Part shown: positions 1 to 8,030 of the stretch, one piece after another | Layout of the letters: each line of letters opens with the position of its first letter | Numbering within the stretch: position 1 is the stretch's first letter | Source of the DNA: Goekera deserti | Lineage (GTDB): Bacteria; Actinomycetota; Actinomycetes; Mycobacteriales; Geodermatophilaceae | Reading direction: 5' to 3' | NCBI RefSeq assembly: GCF_010685995.1 | Contig: NZ_JAAGWK010000015.1 | Coordinates: forward strand, 62,001 to 126,000 | DNA length: 64,000 nt | Notes under the pieces: generated by a model | What the model saw: the letters and a program-made list of their open reading frames with translations, nothing else | The model's database searches: none | What the model was told of the DNA's origin: nothing | Made by a program: the position numbers and the translations under genes

Positions 1-559
1 CGAGCTGGGTGTTCCCCGCCCCGAGGACGTTCTCGTGACGTCACCGCCGGGATATCTGCTCGCCGTCGACGAGCAGGCCGTGGACGTCGGCGCGTTCGTC
101 CAGCTCTTCCGGCGCGGCAGCGCGCACATGGGGCGGGGTGAGCACCAGCAGGCCGAGACGTGCCTCGGCGAGGCACTGGCCCTGTGGCGGGGGCCGGCCT
201 TCGCGGGCATCCCCACCGGCCCTGGCCTGCGGGGGCACATCTCCTACCTGCAGGAGATGCGGCTGGCCGCCCTGGGACTGCACATCCAGGCCCAGCAGGA
301 ACTCGCACGGCATGCCGAGCTCATCCCCCAGCTGCGTTCCCTGGTCGCCGAGTACCCGCTGCACGAAGGCTTCCACGCCCATCTCATCGAGGCTCTCTAC
401 ACCTGCGGACGGCGAGCCGAGGCACTCCAGGCGTACCAGACGCTGTGGCGGGTCCTCGACACCGAACTGGGCGTCGAACCGGCGCCCGACGTCCAGCGAC
501 TGCACCAGCAGGTGCTCCTCGGCGACCGTGAGGTCCTGGCGCACGTCGCGGCCGGCTGA
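1..559 (+). CDS. SARP-family transcriptional activator, C-terminal part (5' end outside the window)
   Basis: The reading frame is open from base 2 and enters at ELGVPRPEDV, just before the strand pair that ends the OmpR-type DNA-binding domain (TSPPGYLLAV). A full bacterial transcriptional activation domain (BTAD, TPR-like) follows and ends in the typical TELGVEPAPDVQRLHQQ. The GTG at 35 is therefore not the true start and the gene is cut by the window edge. SARPs are pathway-specific activators of antibiotic and pigment clusters that bind heptameric direct repeats. This one lies co-directionally upstream of a type II PKS operon whose promoter carries such repeats at 662-690, so it is very probably the cluster activator. 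The gene ends 26 bp before a strong terminator. Confidence 0.88.
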   Translation, partial: ELGVPRPEDVLVTSPPGYLLAVDEQAVDVGAFVQLFRRGSAHMGRGEHQQAETCLGEALALWRGPAFAGIPTGPGLRGHISYLQEMRLAALGLHIQAQQELARHAELIPQLRSLVAEYPLHEGFHAHLIEALYTCGRRAEALQAYQTLWRVLDTELGVEPAPDVQRLHQQVLLGDREVLAHVAAG

Positions 560-584
560 CCGGACGTCACTCTGTCGGCCATTC

Positions 585-622
585 GGGGCCGGTGACCGAT
601 GCGCGCGTCGGTCACCGGCCCC
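585..622 (+). terminator. Intrinsic terminator after the SARP gene
   Basis: A perfect 15-bp stem (585-599 with 608-622) encloses an 8-base loop. It lies 26 bp after the SARP stop codon, with only two T bases just after the stem. It separates regulator transcription from the PKS promoter that follows. Confidence 0.8.
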
Positions 623-661
623 TTGTCGTGCCTGAACCGTCCGACCGTGGTCCAGGCGGCC

Positions 662-705
662 CACGAGCTGTTGTCGAGCCACCGTCGAGCAGCCCCGGGC
701 AGGGT
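662..705 (+). promoter_or_regulatory. SARP-type operator and PKS operon promoter
   Basis: Three heptamers occur at exact 11-bp intervals: CACGAGC at 662-668, GTCGAGC at 673-679 and GTCGAGC at 684-690. SARPs such as DnrI and ActII-ORF4 are known to bind TCGAG-containing heptamers repeated every 11 bp, about 8 bp upstream of the -10 element. Here a -10-like CAGGGT lies at 700-705, 9 bp after the last repeat. The KS-alpha start is at 807. Confidence 0.75.
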
Positions 706-806
706 GTGATCCGTCAGCGAGGAGGCCCCATGCGGGGCGAGAGTCCTCGGCCCGGCGGCGGTTCCGCCGGTGGGAAGAACGACTGTTCGGAAGGCGGAGG
801 TGGCAG

Positions 807-2075
807 ATGACCCGGCGGGTGGTGATCACGGGTCTGGGCGTCCGGGCGCCCGGCGGAGGAGGCACGAAGGGCTTCTGGGACCTCCTCACCTCGGGCCGGA
901 CCGCGACGGGCCGGATATCGTTCTTCGATCCCGCACCCTTCCGGTCGCAAGTGGCCGCCGAGGTGGAATTCGACCCGGCGCTGGAAGGGTTGTCCCCACC
1001 GGAGCAGCGACGGATGGACCGCGCCACGCAGTTCGCCGTCGCCTGCGCGCGGGAGGCGGTGGCCGACAGCGGCTTCGACTTCGGCGCCACGGACCCGGAT
1101 CGGATCGGGGTCGCCCTCGGGAGCGCTGTCGCCTCGGCGACCAGCCTGGAGCGCGAGTACCTGGTCCTCTCGGACAGCGGCAGCCGCTGGCTGGTCGACC
1201 ACGAGAAGGTCTCCCCGCACATGTTCGACTACCTGACTCCGGGGATCATGCCCGCCGAGGTCGCCTGGACCGTCGGGGCCGAGGGCCCGGTCACGATGGT
1301 CTCCAACGGCTGCACGTCGGGTATCGACGCTGTCGGCCACGCCAGTCAACTGATCCGCGCAGGTCGTACCGACGTGATGTTGACCGGTGCCACCGACGCC
1401 CCCATCACCCCGATCGTCGTCGCCTGCTTCGACGCGATCAAGGCGACCACCCCCGACAACGACGACCCGGGACGCGCCTCCCGGCCGTTCGACCGAAACC
1501 GCACCGGGTTCGTGCTGGCCGAAGGGGCGGCGATGTTCGTGCTGGAGGAGCGGGAGAGCGCGCTGCGACGCGGGGCGCACGTGTACGCCGAGGTGGTCGG
1601 CTACGGGACGCGGTGCAACGCATACCACATGACCGGCCTGCGCGCCGACGGCCGGGAGATGGCCGAAGCCATCCGCGTCGCGCTGGACCAGGCCGGGGCG
1701 GCGCCGCAGGAGGTCGACTACATCAACGCGCACGGCTCCGGGACCAAGCAGAACGACCGCCACGAGACCGCTGCTTACAAGCGCAGCCTGGGTGAGCACG
1801 CCTACCGGACGCCGATCAGCTCGATCAAGTCGATGGTGGGTCACTCGCTCGGCGCGATCGGCTCGATCGAGATCGCTGCCTGCGCGCTGGCCATCGAGCA
1901 CGGGATCGTGCCGCCGACGGCGAACCTGCACGAGGCCGACCCCGAGTGCGACCTCGACTACACACCACTGGAAGCGCGTGAGCGACGTGTCCGGACCGTC
2001 TTGACCGTCGGTAGCGGTTTCGGCGGCTTCCAGAGCGCGATGGTCCTGCGGGCGGCCACGGCGGGGTCGAGGTGA
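807..2075 (+). CDS. Type II polyketide synthase ketosynthase alpha (KS-alpha)
   Basis: This 422-residue protein is the condensing subunit of a minimal type II PKS. It elongates a malonyl-derived poly-beta-ketone on the ACP as a heterodimer with the chain length factor encoded next. The catalytic residues sit at the canonical positions: Cys169 in [13 protein letters not shown], His309 in NAHGSGT, Lys341 and His346 in [11 protein letters not shown]. Full length and an intact active site argue for a working enzyme. The ATG is preceded by GGAGG at 6-nt spacing. The gene ends in a 4-bp GTGA overlap with the CLF gene, which indicates translational coupling and equal subunit supply. The product is unknown; spore-pigment-like or other aromatic polyketides are plausible. 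Confidence 0.95.
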   Translation: MTRRVVITGLGVRAPGGGGTKGFWDLLTSGRTATGRISFFDPAPFRSQVAAEVEFDPALEGLSPPEQRRMDRATQFAVACAREAVADSGFDFGATDPDRIGVALGSAVASATSLEREYLVLSDSGSRWLVDHEKVSPHMFDYLTPGIMPAEVAWTVGAEGPVTMVSNGCTSGIDAVGHASQLIRAGRTDVMLTGATDAPITPIVVACFDAIKATTPDNDDPGRASRPFDRNRTGFVLAEGAAMFVLEERESALRRGAHVYAEVVGYGTRCNAYHMTGLRADGREMAEAIRVALDQAGAAPQEVDYINAHGSGTKQNDRHETAAYKRSLGEHAYRTPISSIKSMVGHSLGAIGSIEIAACALAIEHGIVPPTANLHEADPECDLDYTPLEARERRVRTVLTVGSGFGGFQSAMVLRAATAGSR

Positions 2076-3295
2076 GCCCCCGGGCCGTGGTCACCGGCAT
2101 CGGACTGGTGGCCCCCAACGGTGTCGGCCTGGAGCGCTTCTGGCAGGCAGTGCTCGACGGCCGCAGCGGGCTGGCCGAGCTCACCCGCTTCGACGCCTCC
2201 GGCTACCCCTGCCGCATCGCCGGGGAGGTCTCGGGGTTCGACCCGGCCGCCCACCTCCCCGGCCGGCTGCTGCCGCAGACCGACGTCTCGACCCAGCTCG
2301 CCCTGGTCGCCGCGGACTGGGCGCTCCAGGACGCCAAGATTGAGCCGGGCACCTACACCGACTACGACATGGCCACGGTCACCAGTACCGCCACCGGCGG
2401 TTTCGACTTCACCCACCGCGAGTTCGACAAGCTGTGGTCCCAGGGGCCCCGCGCGGTGAGTGTCTACGAGTCGTTCGCCTGGTTCTACGCCGTGAACACC
2501 GGTCAGATCTCCATCCGCAACCAGCTGCGGGGGCCCAGCACCGCACTGGTCGCCGAGCAGGCCGGCGGTCTGGACGCGCTGGGGCAGGCATGCCGCACCG
2601 TTCGGCGCGGAACGCCGGTGGTGGTCAGCGGAGGCGTCGACTCCGCCCTCGACCCGTGGGGCTGGGTCTCCCAGCTCGCCGGTGGCCAGGTGAGCCGCGA
2701 GAGCGACCCGTCGCGGGCCTACCTGCCCTTCGACGCCGACGCCGCCGGCTATGTCCCGGGCGAGGGCGGTGCCATCCTGGTGGTCGAGGACGAGGACGGC
2801 GCCCGCCGACGGGGTGCGCACCAGGTGTACGGCGAGCTCGCCGGGCACGCCGCCACGTTCGACCCCCCGCCGGGCTCGCCACGGCCCCCCGGTCTGCGCC
2901 GCGCGGCCCAGGCCGCCCTCGCCGACGCCGGGGTGCGCCCGGAGGAGGTCGACCTGGTCCTCGCCGACGGCGTCGGCGTCGCCCCACTGGATCGGGCCGA
3001 GGCGGAGGCGATCACCTCCCTGTTCGGGCCGCGGGGGGTCCCGGTGTCCGCGCCGAAGGCATTCACCGGTCGGCTGTACGCCGGCGCCGGCCCGGTCGAC
3101 GTCGCGACGGCGTTGCTGGCCATCCGCGACGGCGTCATACCCGCCACCGGAGCGACGGCTCGGGTGCCCGACGAGTACCGCCTGGACCTGGTGCACGGCG
3201 CCCCACGCCCGGCGCCGGTGAGCACCGTGCTGGTGCTCGCCCGTGGACGGCGCGGCTTCAACTCAGCTCTCGTGGTGCGCAGGGCGGACGCCTGA
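2072..3295 (+). CDS. Type II PKS chain length factor (KS-beta)
   Basis: This 407-residue ketosynthase-fold protein is the partner of KS-alpha. The active-site Cys is replaced by Gln163 in [12 protein letters not shown], the hallmark of KS-beta/CLF subunits, which decarboxylate malonyl-ACP for priming and set chain length. The histidine motifs of KS-alpha are also lost. Translation starts at a GTG inside the KS-alpha stop region (GTGA overlap). The gap to the ACP gene is 51 bp. Confidence 0.95.
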   Translation: MSPRAVVTGIGLVAPNGVGLERFWQAVLDGRSGLAELTRFDASGYPCRIAGEVSGFDPAAHLPGRLLPQTDVSTQLALVAADWALQDAKIEPGTYTDYDMATVTSTATGGFDFTHREFDKLWSQGPRAVSVYESFAWFYAVNTGQISIRNQLRGPSTALVAEQAGGLDALGQACRTVRRGTPVVVSGGVDSALDPWGWVSQLAGGQVSRESDPSRAYLPFDADAAGYVPGEGGAILVVEDEDGARRRGAHQVYGELAGHAATFDPPPGSPRPPGLRRAAQAALADAGVRPEEVDLVLADGVGVAPLDRAEAEAITSLFGPRGVPVSAPKAFTGRLYAGAGPVDVATALLAIRDGVIPATGATARVPDEYRLDLVHGAPRPAPVSTVLVLARGRRGFNSALVVRRADA

Positions 3296-3346
3296 CCGCG
3301 CACTGCCATCGACGGCGATCACGACGACCACACCGGAGGAGCAACC

Positions 3347-3589
3347 ATGACGATCGACGACCTCAACCGCATCCTCGTCGCCTGCGCGGGCGAGGCCGAC
3401 AGCGGCCCCCTCACCGAGCAGCGCGTGGACACCACCTTCGAGGACCTCGGCTACGACTCGCTGGCCCGCATGGAGACGGCCTCACGGATCGCGGACGAGT
3501 TCGGCCTGTCGATCCCGGACGATCAGGTGATGGAGCTCCGGACGCCGCGCGACGTCCTGGACCTCGTCAACTCGCTCGTCCGCGCCTGA
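3347..3589 (+). CDS. Type II PKS acyl carrier protein
   Basis: An 80-residue acidic carrier protein with the phosphopantetheine attachment serine at Ser38 in LGYDSLARME. The size and motif are typical for type II PKS ACPs. The growing polyketide is tethered here during elongation and cyclisation. GGAGGAG lies 5-7 nt before the ATG. The gene is placed between the CLF and the aromatase/cyclase, the usual order. Confidence 0.95.
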   Translation: MTIDDLNRILVACAGEADSGPLTEQRVDTTFEDLGYDSLARMETASRIADEFGLSIPDDQVMELRTPRDVLDLVNSLVRA

Positions 3590-3602
3590 TCAGGAGGACG
3601 CC

Positions 3603-4544
3603 ATGTCGCAGGCTCTGCCGTCCCGCTCGCTGGTGCACCGCCGGACGGTGACGGCGCCGGCTTCCGAGCTCTACGGGCTGATCGCCGACGTGCGCCGCTG
3701 GCCGGTGATCTTCGAACCGTGCGTGCACGTGCGGCACCTGGAGCAGACCGCACGCAGCGAGCGCTTCCAGCTGTGGGCGCTGGTGAACGGCCAGATCAGC
3801 ACCTGGGTGTCGCGCCGGGTCCTCGACCCGATCGCCCTGCGGGTGGACTTCCGGCAGGAGCGCAGCTCGCCGCCAGTCGCCTCGATGGAGGGTCGCTGGG
3901 AGTTCCACCGCCTCCCTGAAGGCCGGACCGAGATCGTGCTCCGGCACGACTTCGCCGTGCTCGGCGGCGACGAGGACCTCGACGCCATCACCCGGGCGGT
4001 CGACCGGAACAGCGAATCGGAGCTGGCTGCGGTGGCCCGGCTGGCCGAACAGCCCCATCCCATCGGTGACCTCGTGTTCGGCTTCACCGACTCGCTGGAC
4101 CTGACCACGGCCCCGGACGACGCCTACGCCTTCCTCGAACGGTCCGATCGCTGGCCGCAGTGGCTGCCCCACGTGCACCGGGTGGATCTGCGGGAGCAGC
4201 CGGGCGGTGTGCAGGAGATGGAGATGGAGACGGTCACCCGGGACGGTGGGCGCCACGTCACCCGCTCCATCCGGCTGTGCACGCCACCCCGGCTGATCGT
4301 CTACAAGCAGCTGGTCCGGCCGCGCCTGCTGCTCGGGCACAGCGGCAGCTGGGAGGTCGGCGGTGGGACGGTGACCGCCCGGCACACGGTCGCCATCGAC
4401 GTCGCAGCACTGGTCGAGGCGCTCGGCGCTGGAGCCACACTGCAGGACGGGCAAGCCCACCTGCGGGAGGTGCTGGGGGCCAACAGTCGCGGGACCCTCT
4501 CGGTGGCCACGGCTGTGCGGCCGGGCCGGGTGGGGGTCTCGTGA
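3603..4544 (+). CDS. Di-domain polyketide aromatase/cyclase (SRPBCC fold)
   Basis: The 313-residue protein has two tandem SRPBCC (START/Bet v 1-like) domains, roughly residues 8-148 and 155-300. Both begin with the helix-grip pattern in which a short strand is followed by a W-P pair (RRWPVIFEP; DRWPQWLPHV). ActVII- and GrisARO-type di-domain enzymes close and aromatise the first ring of the polyketide. In characterised systems the di-domain form usually acts on C9-reduced chains, yet no ketoreductase gene is visible here; it may lie upstream of the window. An AGGAGG lies close before the ATG, 13 bp after the ACP stop. Confidence 0.9.
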   Translation: MSQALPSRSLVHRRTVTAPASELYGLIADVRRWPVIFEPCVHVRHLEQTARSERFQLWALVNGQISTWVSRRVLDPIALRVDFRQERSSPPVASMEGRWEFHRLPEGRTEIVLRHDFAVLGGDEDLDAITRAVDRNSESELAAVARLAEQPHPIGDLVFGFTDSLDLTTAPDDAYAFLERSDRWPQWLPHVHRVDLREQPGGVQEMEMETVTRDGGRHVTRSIRLCTPPRLIVYKQLVRPRLLLGHSGSWEVGGGTVTARHTVAIDVAALVEALGAGATLQDGQAHLREVLGANSRGTLSVATAVRPGRVGVS

Positions 4545-5458
4545 CGACCGCGCCGCACCCGCTCGCCGCCGTCGCCGAGGTCGCCGACGGCGTGCACGCC
4601 TACGTCCAGGACCCGGGTGGTTGGTGCGTGAGCAACGCCGGCATCGTCACCGGAGACCAGGGCGCCGTGGTGATCGACACCCTGGCCACGCGCAGCCGAG
4701 CCGAGGCCCTCCGGGCCGCGGTGGATCGCGTGTCGGCTGGGCCACGGCGGGTCCTGGTGAATACCCACCACCACGGTGACCACGTCTTCGGCAACGACGT
4801 CTTCGAGCCCACTGCCGTCGTCGTCGCCCACGAGAACGCCGTCGACGAGCTCGTCGAGACCGGTCTGGCGCTCACCGCACTCTGGCCCGAGGTCGCGTGG
4901 GGCGACCCCCGGCTGGTCCTGCCGACCATCACCTTCGACGATCGGATCGCACTGCGCATCGGCGAGCGGCGACTGGAGCTGATCCACGTGGGGCCGGCGC
5001 ACACGTCCAACGACGTCGTGGTCTGGCTGCCGGAGGACCGGGTGCTCTTCGCCGGGGACGTCCTCATGTCCGGCTGCACGCCCTTCTCGCTGATGGGGTC
5101 GGTGGCCGGCACCCTCGCGGCCATCGAGCGGCTGGCCCGGCTGGACCCGGTCACCGTGGTCTGCGGCCACGGCCCGGTCGCCGGCCCGGAGGTGTTGGAA
5201 GCGAACGCGACATACCTGCGCTGGATCCAGGACCTGGCGGCCGCGGGGCGGGCGGCCGGCTGCACGCCGCTGCAGACAGCCCGCGCCACCCCGCTGGGCG
5301 AGTACGGCGAGCTGCTCGATCCCGAGCGGATCGTGGGGAACCTGCACCGCGCCTTCGCCGAACTGGATCCCGATGGTCGGTCCGCGGTGGACGTCCCACA
5401 CGTGTTCGAGGAGATGATCACCTACAACGGTGGTCGACGGCCGACCTGCCTGGCGTGA
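4541..5458 (+). CDS. Metallo-beta-lactamase-fold hydrolase of the PKS operon
   Basis: I place the start at the GTG at 4541, which overlaps the cyclase stop codon by 4 bp (GTGA) and gives 305 residues. The complete metal site is present: H76-x-H78-x-D80-H81 (NTHHHGDH), His154 (GPAHTS), Asp173 (LFAGDV) and His210 (VCGHGP). MBL-fold proteins occur in several type II PKS clusters, where they are thought to release or cyclise the chain. Translational coupling to the cyclase supports such a role, but the substrate is not predictable. No PKS gene follows, and the operon seems to end here, next to degraded mobile DNA. Confidence 0.88.
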   Translation: MTTAPHPLAAVAEVADGVHAYVQDPGGWCVSNAGIVTGDQGAVVIDTLATRSRAEALRAAVDRVSAGPRRVLVNTHHHGDHVFGNDVFEPTAVVVAHENAVDELVETGLALTALWPEVAWGDPRLVLPTITFDDRIALRIGERRLELIHVGPAHTSNDVVVWLPEDRVLFAGDVLMSGCTPFSLMGSVAGTLAAIERLARLDPVTVVCGHGPVAGPEVLEANATYLRWIQDLAAAGRAAGCTPLQTARATPLGEYGELLDPERIVGNLHRAFAELDPDGRSAVDVPHVFEEMITYNGGRRPTCLA

Positions 5459-5510
5459 GATCCCGGCGGCTGGGTGGAGCTCCGGTCACCCGGCTCCGGC
5501 CGGTCCTCGG

Positions 5511-5645
5511 TTAGCTCGGCGGGAGTCCGGCGGGAGTCCGGCGGGCCGGGCCGAGCTGGCCCTGGGCGCGCATGACCAACAGCCCGGTCGCGGCCAGCCC
5601 GAGTGCGCACAGGCAGGTCCAGGTCCACCCGGTCCACCCGGTCAC
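5511..5645 (-). pseudogene. Possible remnant of a small membrane protein
   Basis: On the minus strand a GTG-started frame of 44 residues contains one hydrophobic segment (CLCALGLAATGLLVM) followed by a polar tail and TAA. Upstream, in another frame, a second hydrophobic run (TALVVLLL) suggests a frameshifted two-helix protein. The 3' part overlaps an 11-bp tandem repeat (two and a half copies of CGGCGGGAGTC near 5517-5545). It lies in decayed DNA between the PKS operon and the element remnant. I cannot assign a family. Confidence 0.22.
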
Positions 5646-5719
5646 CGAGCAGCAGCACCACCAGGGCGGTGCCCTGCCTGCACCGCGCGTTCCCGCCGGG
5701 CACCGACAGGGCCACCGAC

Positions 5720-5917
5720 GTCGACGGCCCGGTCGGGCGGCTGCAGCAGCTGCGCAACGGACTTGCCCACCACGAGCACCTGCTGGCTACCGACGTTGCC
5801 GCGCGGTTGGCCGACCTCACCGCCATCGCCGGCTTGATCAGCCCTGACCTGGGTGGACACCTGACTGCGACCAGTCAGGTGTCCACCCTCCTCACTCGAC
5901 GACCAGCGGACACCTGA
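5720..5917 (+). pseudogene. C-terminal fragment of an Abi-like (abortive infection family) protein
   Basis: The frame reads VGRLQQLRNGLAHHEHLL and then AARLADLTAIAGLISPDLG, ending in a TGA. The R-N-x-x-A-H-H-E motif is the conserved C-terminal signature of Abi_2/AbiD-F type proteins (probable HEPN-fold phage-defence proteins). Only about 65 residues remain. The N-terminal two thirds and any start codon are missing, so this is a remnant. It lies beside the integrase remnant, consistent with cargo of a lost mobile element. Confidence 0.5.
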
Positions 5918-5947
5918 AGCCCACCGGCTGAAGCGAGCTGCTCCCGG

Positions 5948-6394
5948 TCAGTCAAACGTTCCGGTCCAATCGGGTTCGTTCTCCAGCAGCACCGGGGGGC
6001 GTGCCCGGTCACCGGTGCAGTCGGTGAACCGGATGCCCGCCGTGATCGTCCCGTTCAGCTGACCGTTCCTCGTGTGCGTGTGGTCTCGGGAGACGCCGCA
6101 GGCGGAGGCGAACTCGTACAGGTCCAGGTTGGGGTCCTCGTGCTTGAGCACCTGGGCGACAACCCAGAACACGTTGGTGCGGACGGCGTCCGTGGCGGTG
6201 GCGTCCAGCTGGTCGTGGCCGGCCGCGTTGGGGTCGTGCTCCCGGCGGTGCCCGGCTCGATCCAGGCGCGTGTGCGCATCCGACCAGTCCTGGTAGCGGA
6301 TCTCGGCGGCGAACTCGCGGGCAAGCCGACTCAGCATGGTGTCCTCCGACAGGACGCTGCGGGCACCTCCGCGACAGAGGTGTTTCAAGAACAA
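5948..6394 (-). CDS. Hypothetical protein of the element remnant
   Basis: The 148-residue frame ends at 5948. The Met at residue 20 (start 6337) may be the real start, because the N-terminal 19 residues overlap the end of the integrase frame. The acidic protein starts LSRLAREFAAEIRYQDWS and ends LLENEPDWTGTFD. It has no hydrophobic segment and I recognise no domain. Lying just downstream of the broken integrase, it is probably part of the same decayed element, and whether it is expressed is unknown. Confidence 0.4.
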   Translation of the reverse strand: MFLKHLCRGGARSVLSEDTMLSRLAREFAAEIRYQDWSDAHTRLDRAGHRREHDPNAAGHDQLDATATDAVRTNVFWVVAQVLKHEDPNLDLYEFASACGVSRDHTHTRNGQLNGTITAGIRFTDCTGDRARPPVLLENEPDWTGTFD

Positions 6395-7030
6395 CGCAGG
6401 GCCTGGGCGAGTGAGTAGGCCGGCGACCGGTCGAGGTTGTGCCGGGTGCGGTCATAGCGCCGTGTGGTCCGAGAGTCCCGATGTCCCCGTGCGTCCTGGA
6501 CGTCTTGGAGCGGGATACCGATAGCCAGGGCCTCGGTGGCGAACCCGTTGCGCAGACTGTGAGGCTTGATCCGGTCAGCTGAGGGGATGCCGGCGGTCTT
6601 GGCCAGACGCTTGATCTGGTCGTAGGCGGTCTTGTAGGCCAATCGGTCGCCGGTGCGGCTGAGGAAGACTGCACCGTTGGTGCGCTGGCCTATCAGCTCG
6701 TCAAGCGCCCGGACGGTCGCCGGTGGCAGCTGCCCGCCCGAGGTGGTCGACCCAGGCATCGACGTGGGGGCGCCTGGCCAGCAGCGGGTGCACCCGGTAC
6801 TCCTCCGGCGCCTCGACGAGGCACCAGCTGCGCCAGGCGGCCAGGTCGGCGGCGTAGGCGGTCTTGGTGTGGGCCAACCTGCGGCCGGTGAGGAAGGCGA
6901 CCACCAGCCGGTCGAAGGGATCGACTGCGGTGCCCGGCACGCGGGCCAGCGCCTCACTGCCGCTGGGGGCCAGTCGCTGGATGGCTGGGGATACAGAGGC
7001 AACACCAAGGCCCGGCTGCAGTTCGGTCAC
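6385..7030 (-). pseudogene. Tyrosine recombinase (integrase) with internal deletion and frameshift
   Basis: The GTG start at 7030 overlaps the preceding frame by GTGA. The first about 95 residues form a SAM-like core-binding domain (FDRLVVAFLTGRRLAHTKTA). The frame is then lost near 6730-6745. The C-terminal catalytic part continues in another frame with KPHSLRNGF (His and Arg of the H-x-x-R box), ARGHRDSRTTRRY (Gly-His and the nucleophile Tyr) and a stop at 6385. The middle region with the first catalytic Arg, normally 100 or more residues, is absent. The gene therefore cannot encode an active recombinase. Confidence 0.75.
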
Positions 7031-7523
7031 GGTGCTTCATTCGCACAGGGGGTCGGGGCGCCGTCGGACAGGTCCAGTTGGGCGAGCAGGTTCTGGCGCG
7101 CCTGCCGTGCGGTGGCATGCCGCTCGGCCCGGTCGCGGTCCAGCTGGGGGCCGTCGTAGGTAGCGACCTTCTGCACTCGGTCGGCCTGGGCAAGGGCCTG
7201 CATGGTTCTGCGGATCTTCTCCAGCTCGCCGACGGCGTGGTGGACCGTTCGCTCGTGCATCCACTGGCGCACCACGAAGACCTTCCAGTCCAGCACCGAT
7301 GGCGTGCTGTGGGTGGCCCCGGAGGAGTCGCTGTAGGTGATCGTGACGTCGTGGCGGTCGGGAAGGTCGTACGTGTCGTCGGCCCGTTCGACGCCGTTGT
7401 CCCAGAAGGTGCGCCACTCTTGTCCCGGTGCCAGGAACGGGATGGTGTCGGGCAGGTGGACGTCCTCGGCCCCGCCGTGCTGGTCGGTGCGTACCAGGGG
7501 TGGGACGCAGGAGATGACGACGT
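7027..7523 (-). pseudogene. 5'-truncated element gene upstream of the integrase
   Basis: The minus-strand frame VVISCVPPLVRTDQHGG, with LPDTIPFLAPGQEWRTFWD, continues to VLDWKVFVVRQWMHERTV and stops at 7027, overlapping the integrase start. Actinobacterial proteins with an N-terminal transmembrane pair and this beta-rich PGQEWRTFWD region are familiar to me as uncharacterised membrane-associated proteins; here the N-terminus is missing. At about 7523 the frame joins directly onto a conjugative ATPase fragment, so a deletion fused two genes. No function is assigned. Confidence 0.5.
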
Positions 7524-7840
7524 CCAGGAGGCCAGCAGGTCGCCCTCGGCGCGGGAGTAGGGGACGACCTCGCGGAGCTTGGCGAGCTCGCCGTGCGGGA
7601 GGCCGCCGGAGATGACCATGCCGGCGCGCTCGACGAACCCGCGGGCCCTGGCCGTGTCGGCGGCATCGGGGAGGGTCAGGTCACTCAAGGTGTGGGTGAT
7701 CATGGCCTGCCCGACACCGCGGTTGCGGTTCAGGCGGGTGAGGGCGTCGACCCGGTCGAGACGTCGACGACCACGGGTGGGTCGCGGCGCATCGGGGTGG
7801 TGGTCTGCTCGGAGAAGATCGCCCCGAAGCGGCCGCCATC
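7524..7840 (-). pseudogene. Fragment of a conjugative-transfer ATPase (VirB4/TraG-like)
   Basis: The sequence reads DGGRFGAIFSEQTTTPMRRD, then after a frameshift near 7757 reads LDALTRLNRNRGVGQAMITH, LSDLTLPDAADTARARGFVE, MVISGGLPHGELAKLREVVP and SRAEGDLLASW. The pattern G-V-G-Q-x-M-x-T-H-T-x-S-D followed by A-R-G-F-V-E-R-x-G-M-V-I is the C-terminal end of ATP-binding transfer proteins of actinobacterial conjugative elements. The Walker motifs and most of the protein are missing, and a frameshift interrupts what is left. Confidence 0.5.
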
Positions 7841-7916
7841 GGGGGCACTCCCGCCCCCCGAGAGGGGGCACTCCCGCCCGCCGCGGCCGCCGATGTCACA
7901 TCCGCGGCCGCGGCGG
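7841..7916. repeat. 15-bp direct repeat and 39-bp palindrome at the element edge
   Basis: GGGGGCACTCCCGCC occurs at 7841-7855 and again at 7864-7878. It runs into a near-perfect palindrome: 13-bp arms at 7878-7890 and 7904-7916 enclose GATGT-C-ACATC, with one C/C mismatch and the centre at 7897. The structure lies between the conjugative remnant and the ECF sigma operon (start 8031). It could be a terminator, a protein-binding site or an end of the former element. Confidence 0.7.
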
Positions 7917-8030
7917 TGCTGTAGGTACATGAAGCTGATCCACCCACCCACCGGGGCGGTCGCGACCGTCCGGGCGGTGCCGGTGGCGCTGCCCGGTGCC
8001 ACGGCACGTCGGGACGAGAGCAGGGAGCGC

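Noticed and set aside
4160-4540. Upstream in-frame extension of the MBL gene
   Set aside because: The extension lies inside the cyclase gene, is Gly/Arg-rich, and the GTG at 4541 with a 4-bp overlap is clearly the start.
5517-5545. Tandem CGGCGGGAGTC repeats as a possible attachment site
   Set aside because: Only two and a half copies of an 11-bp word and no matching copy at the other end of the element remnant.
7593-8030. Long N-terminal extension of the ECF sigma gene
   Set aside because: It runs through the element remnant and palindrome. The ATG at 8031 with AGGGAG gives the normal sigma factor length.
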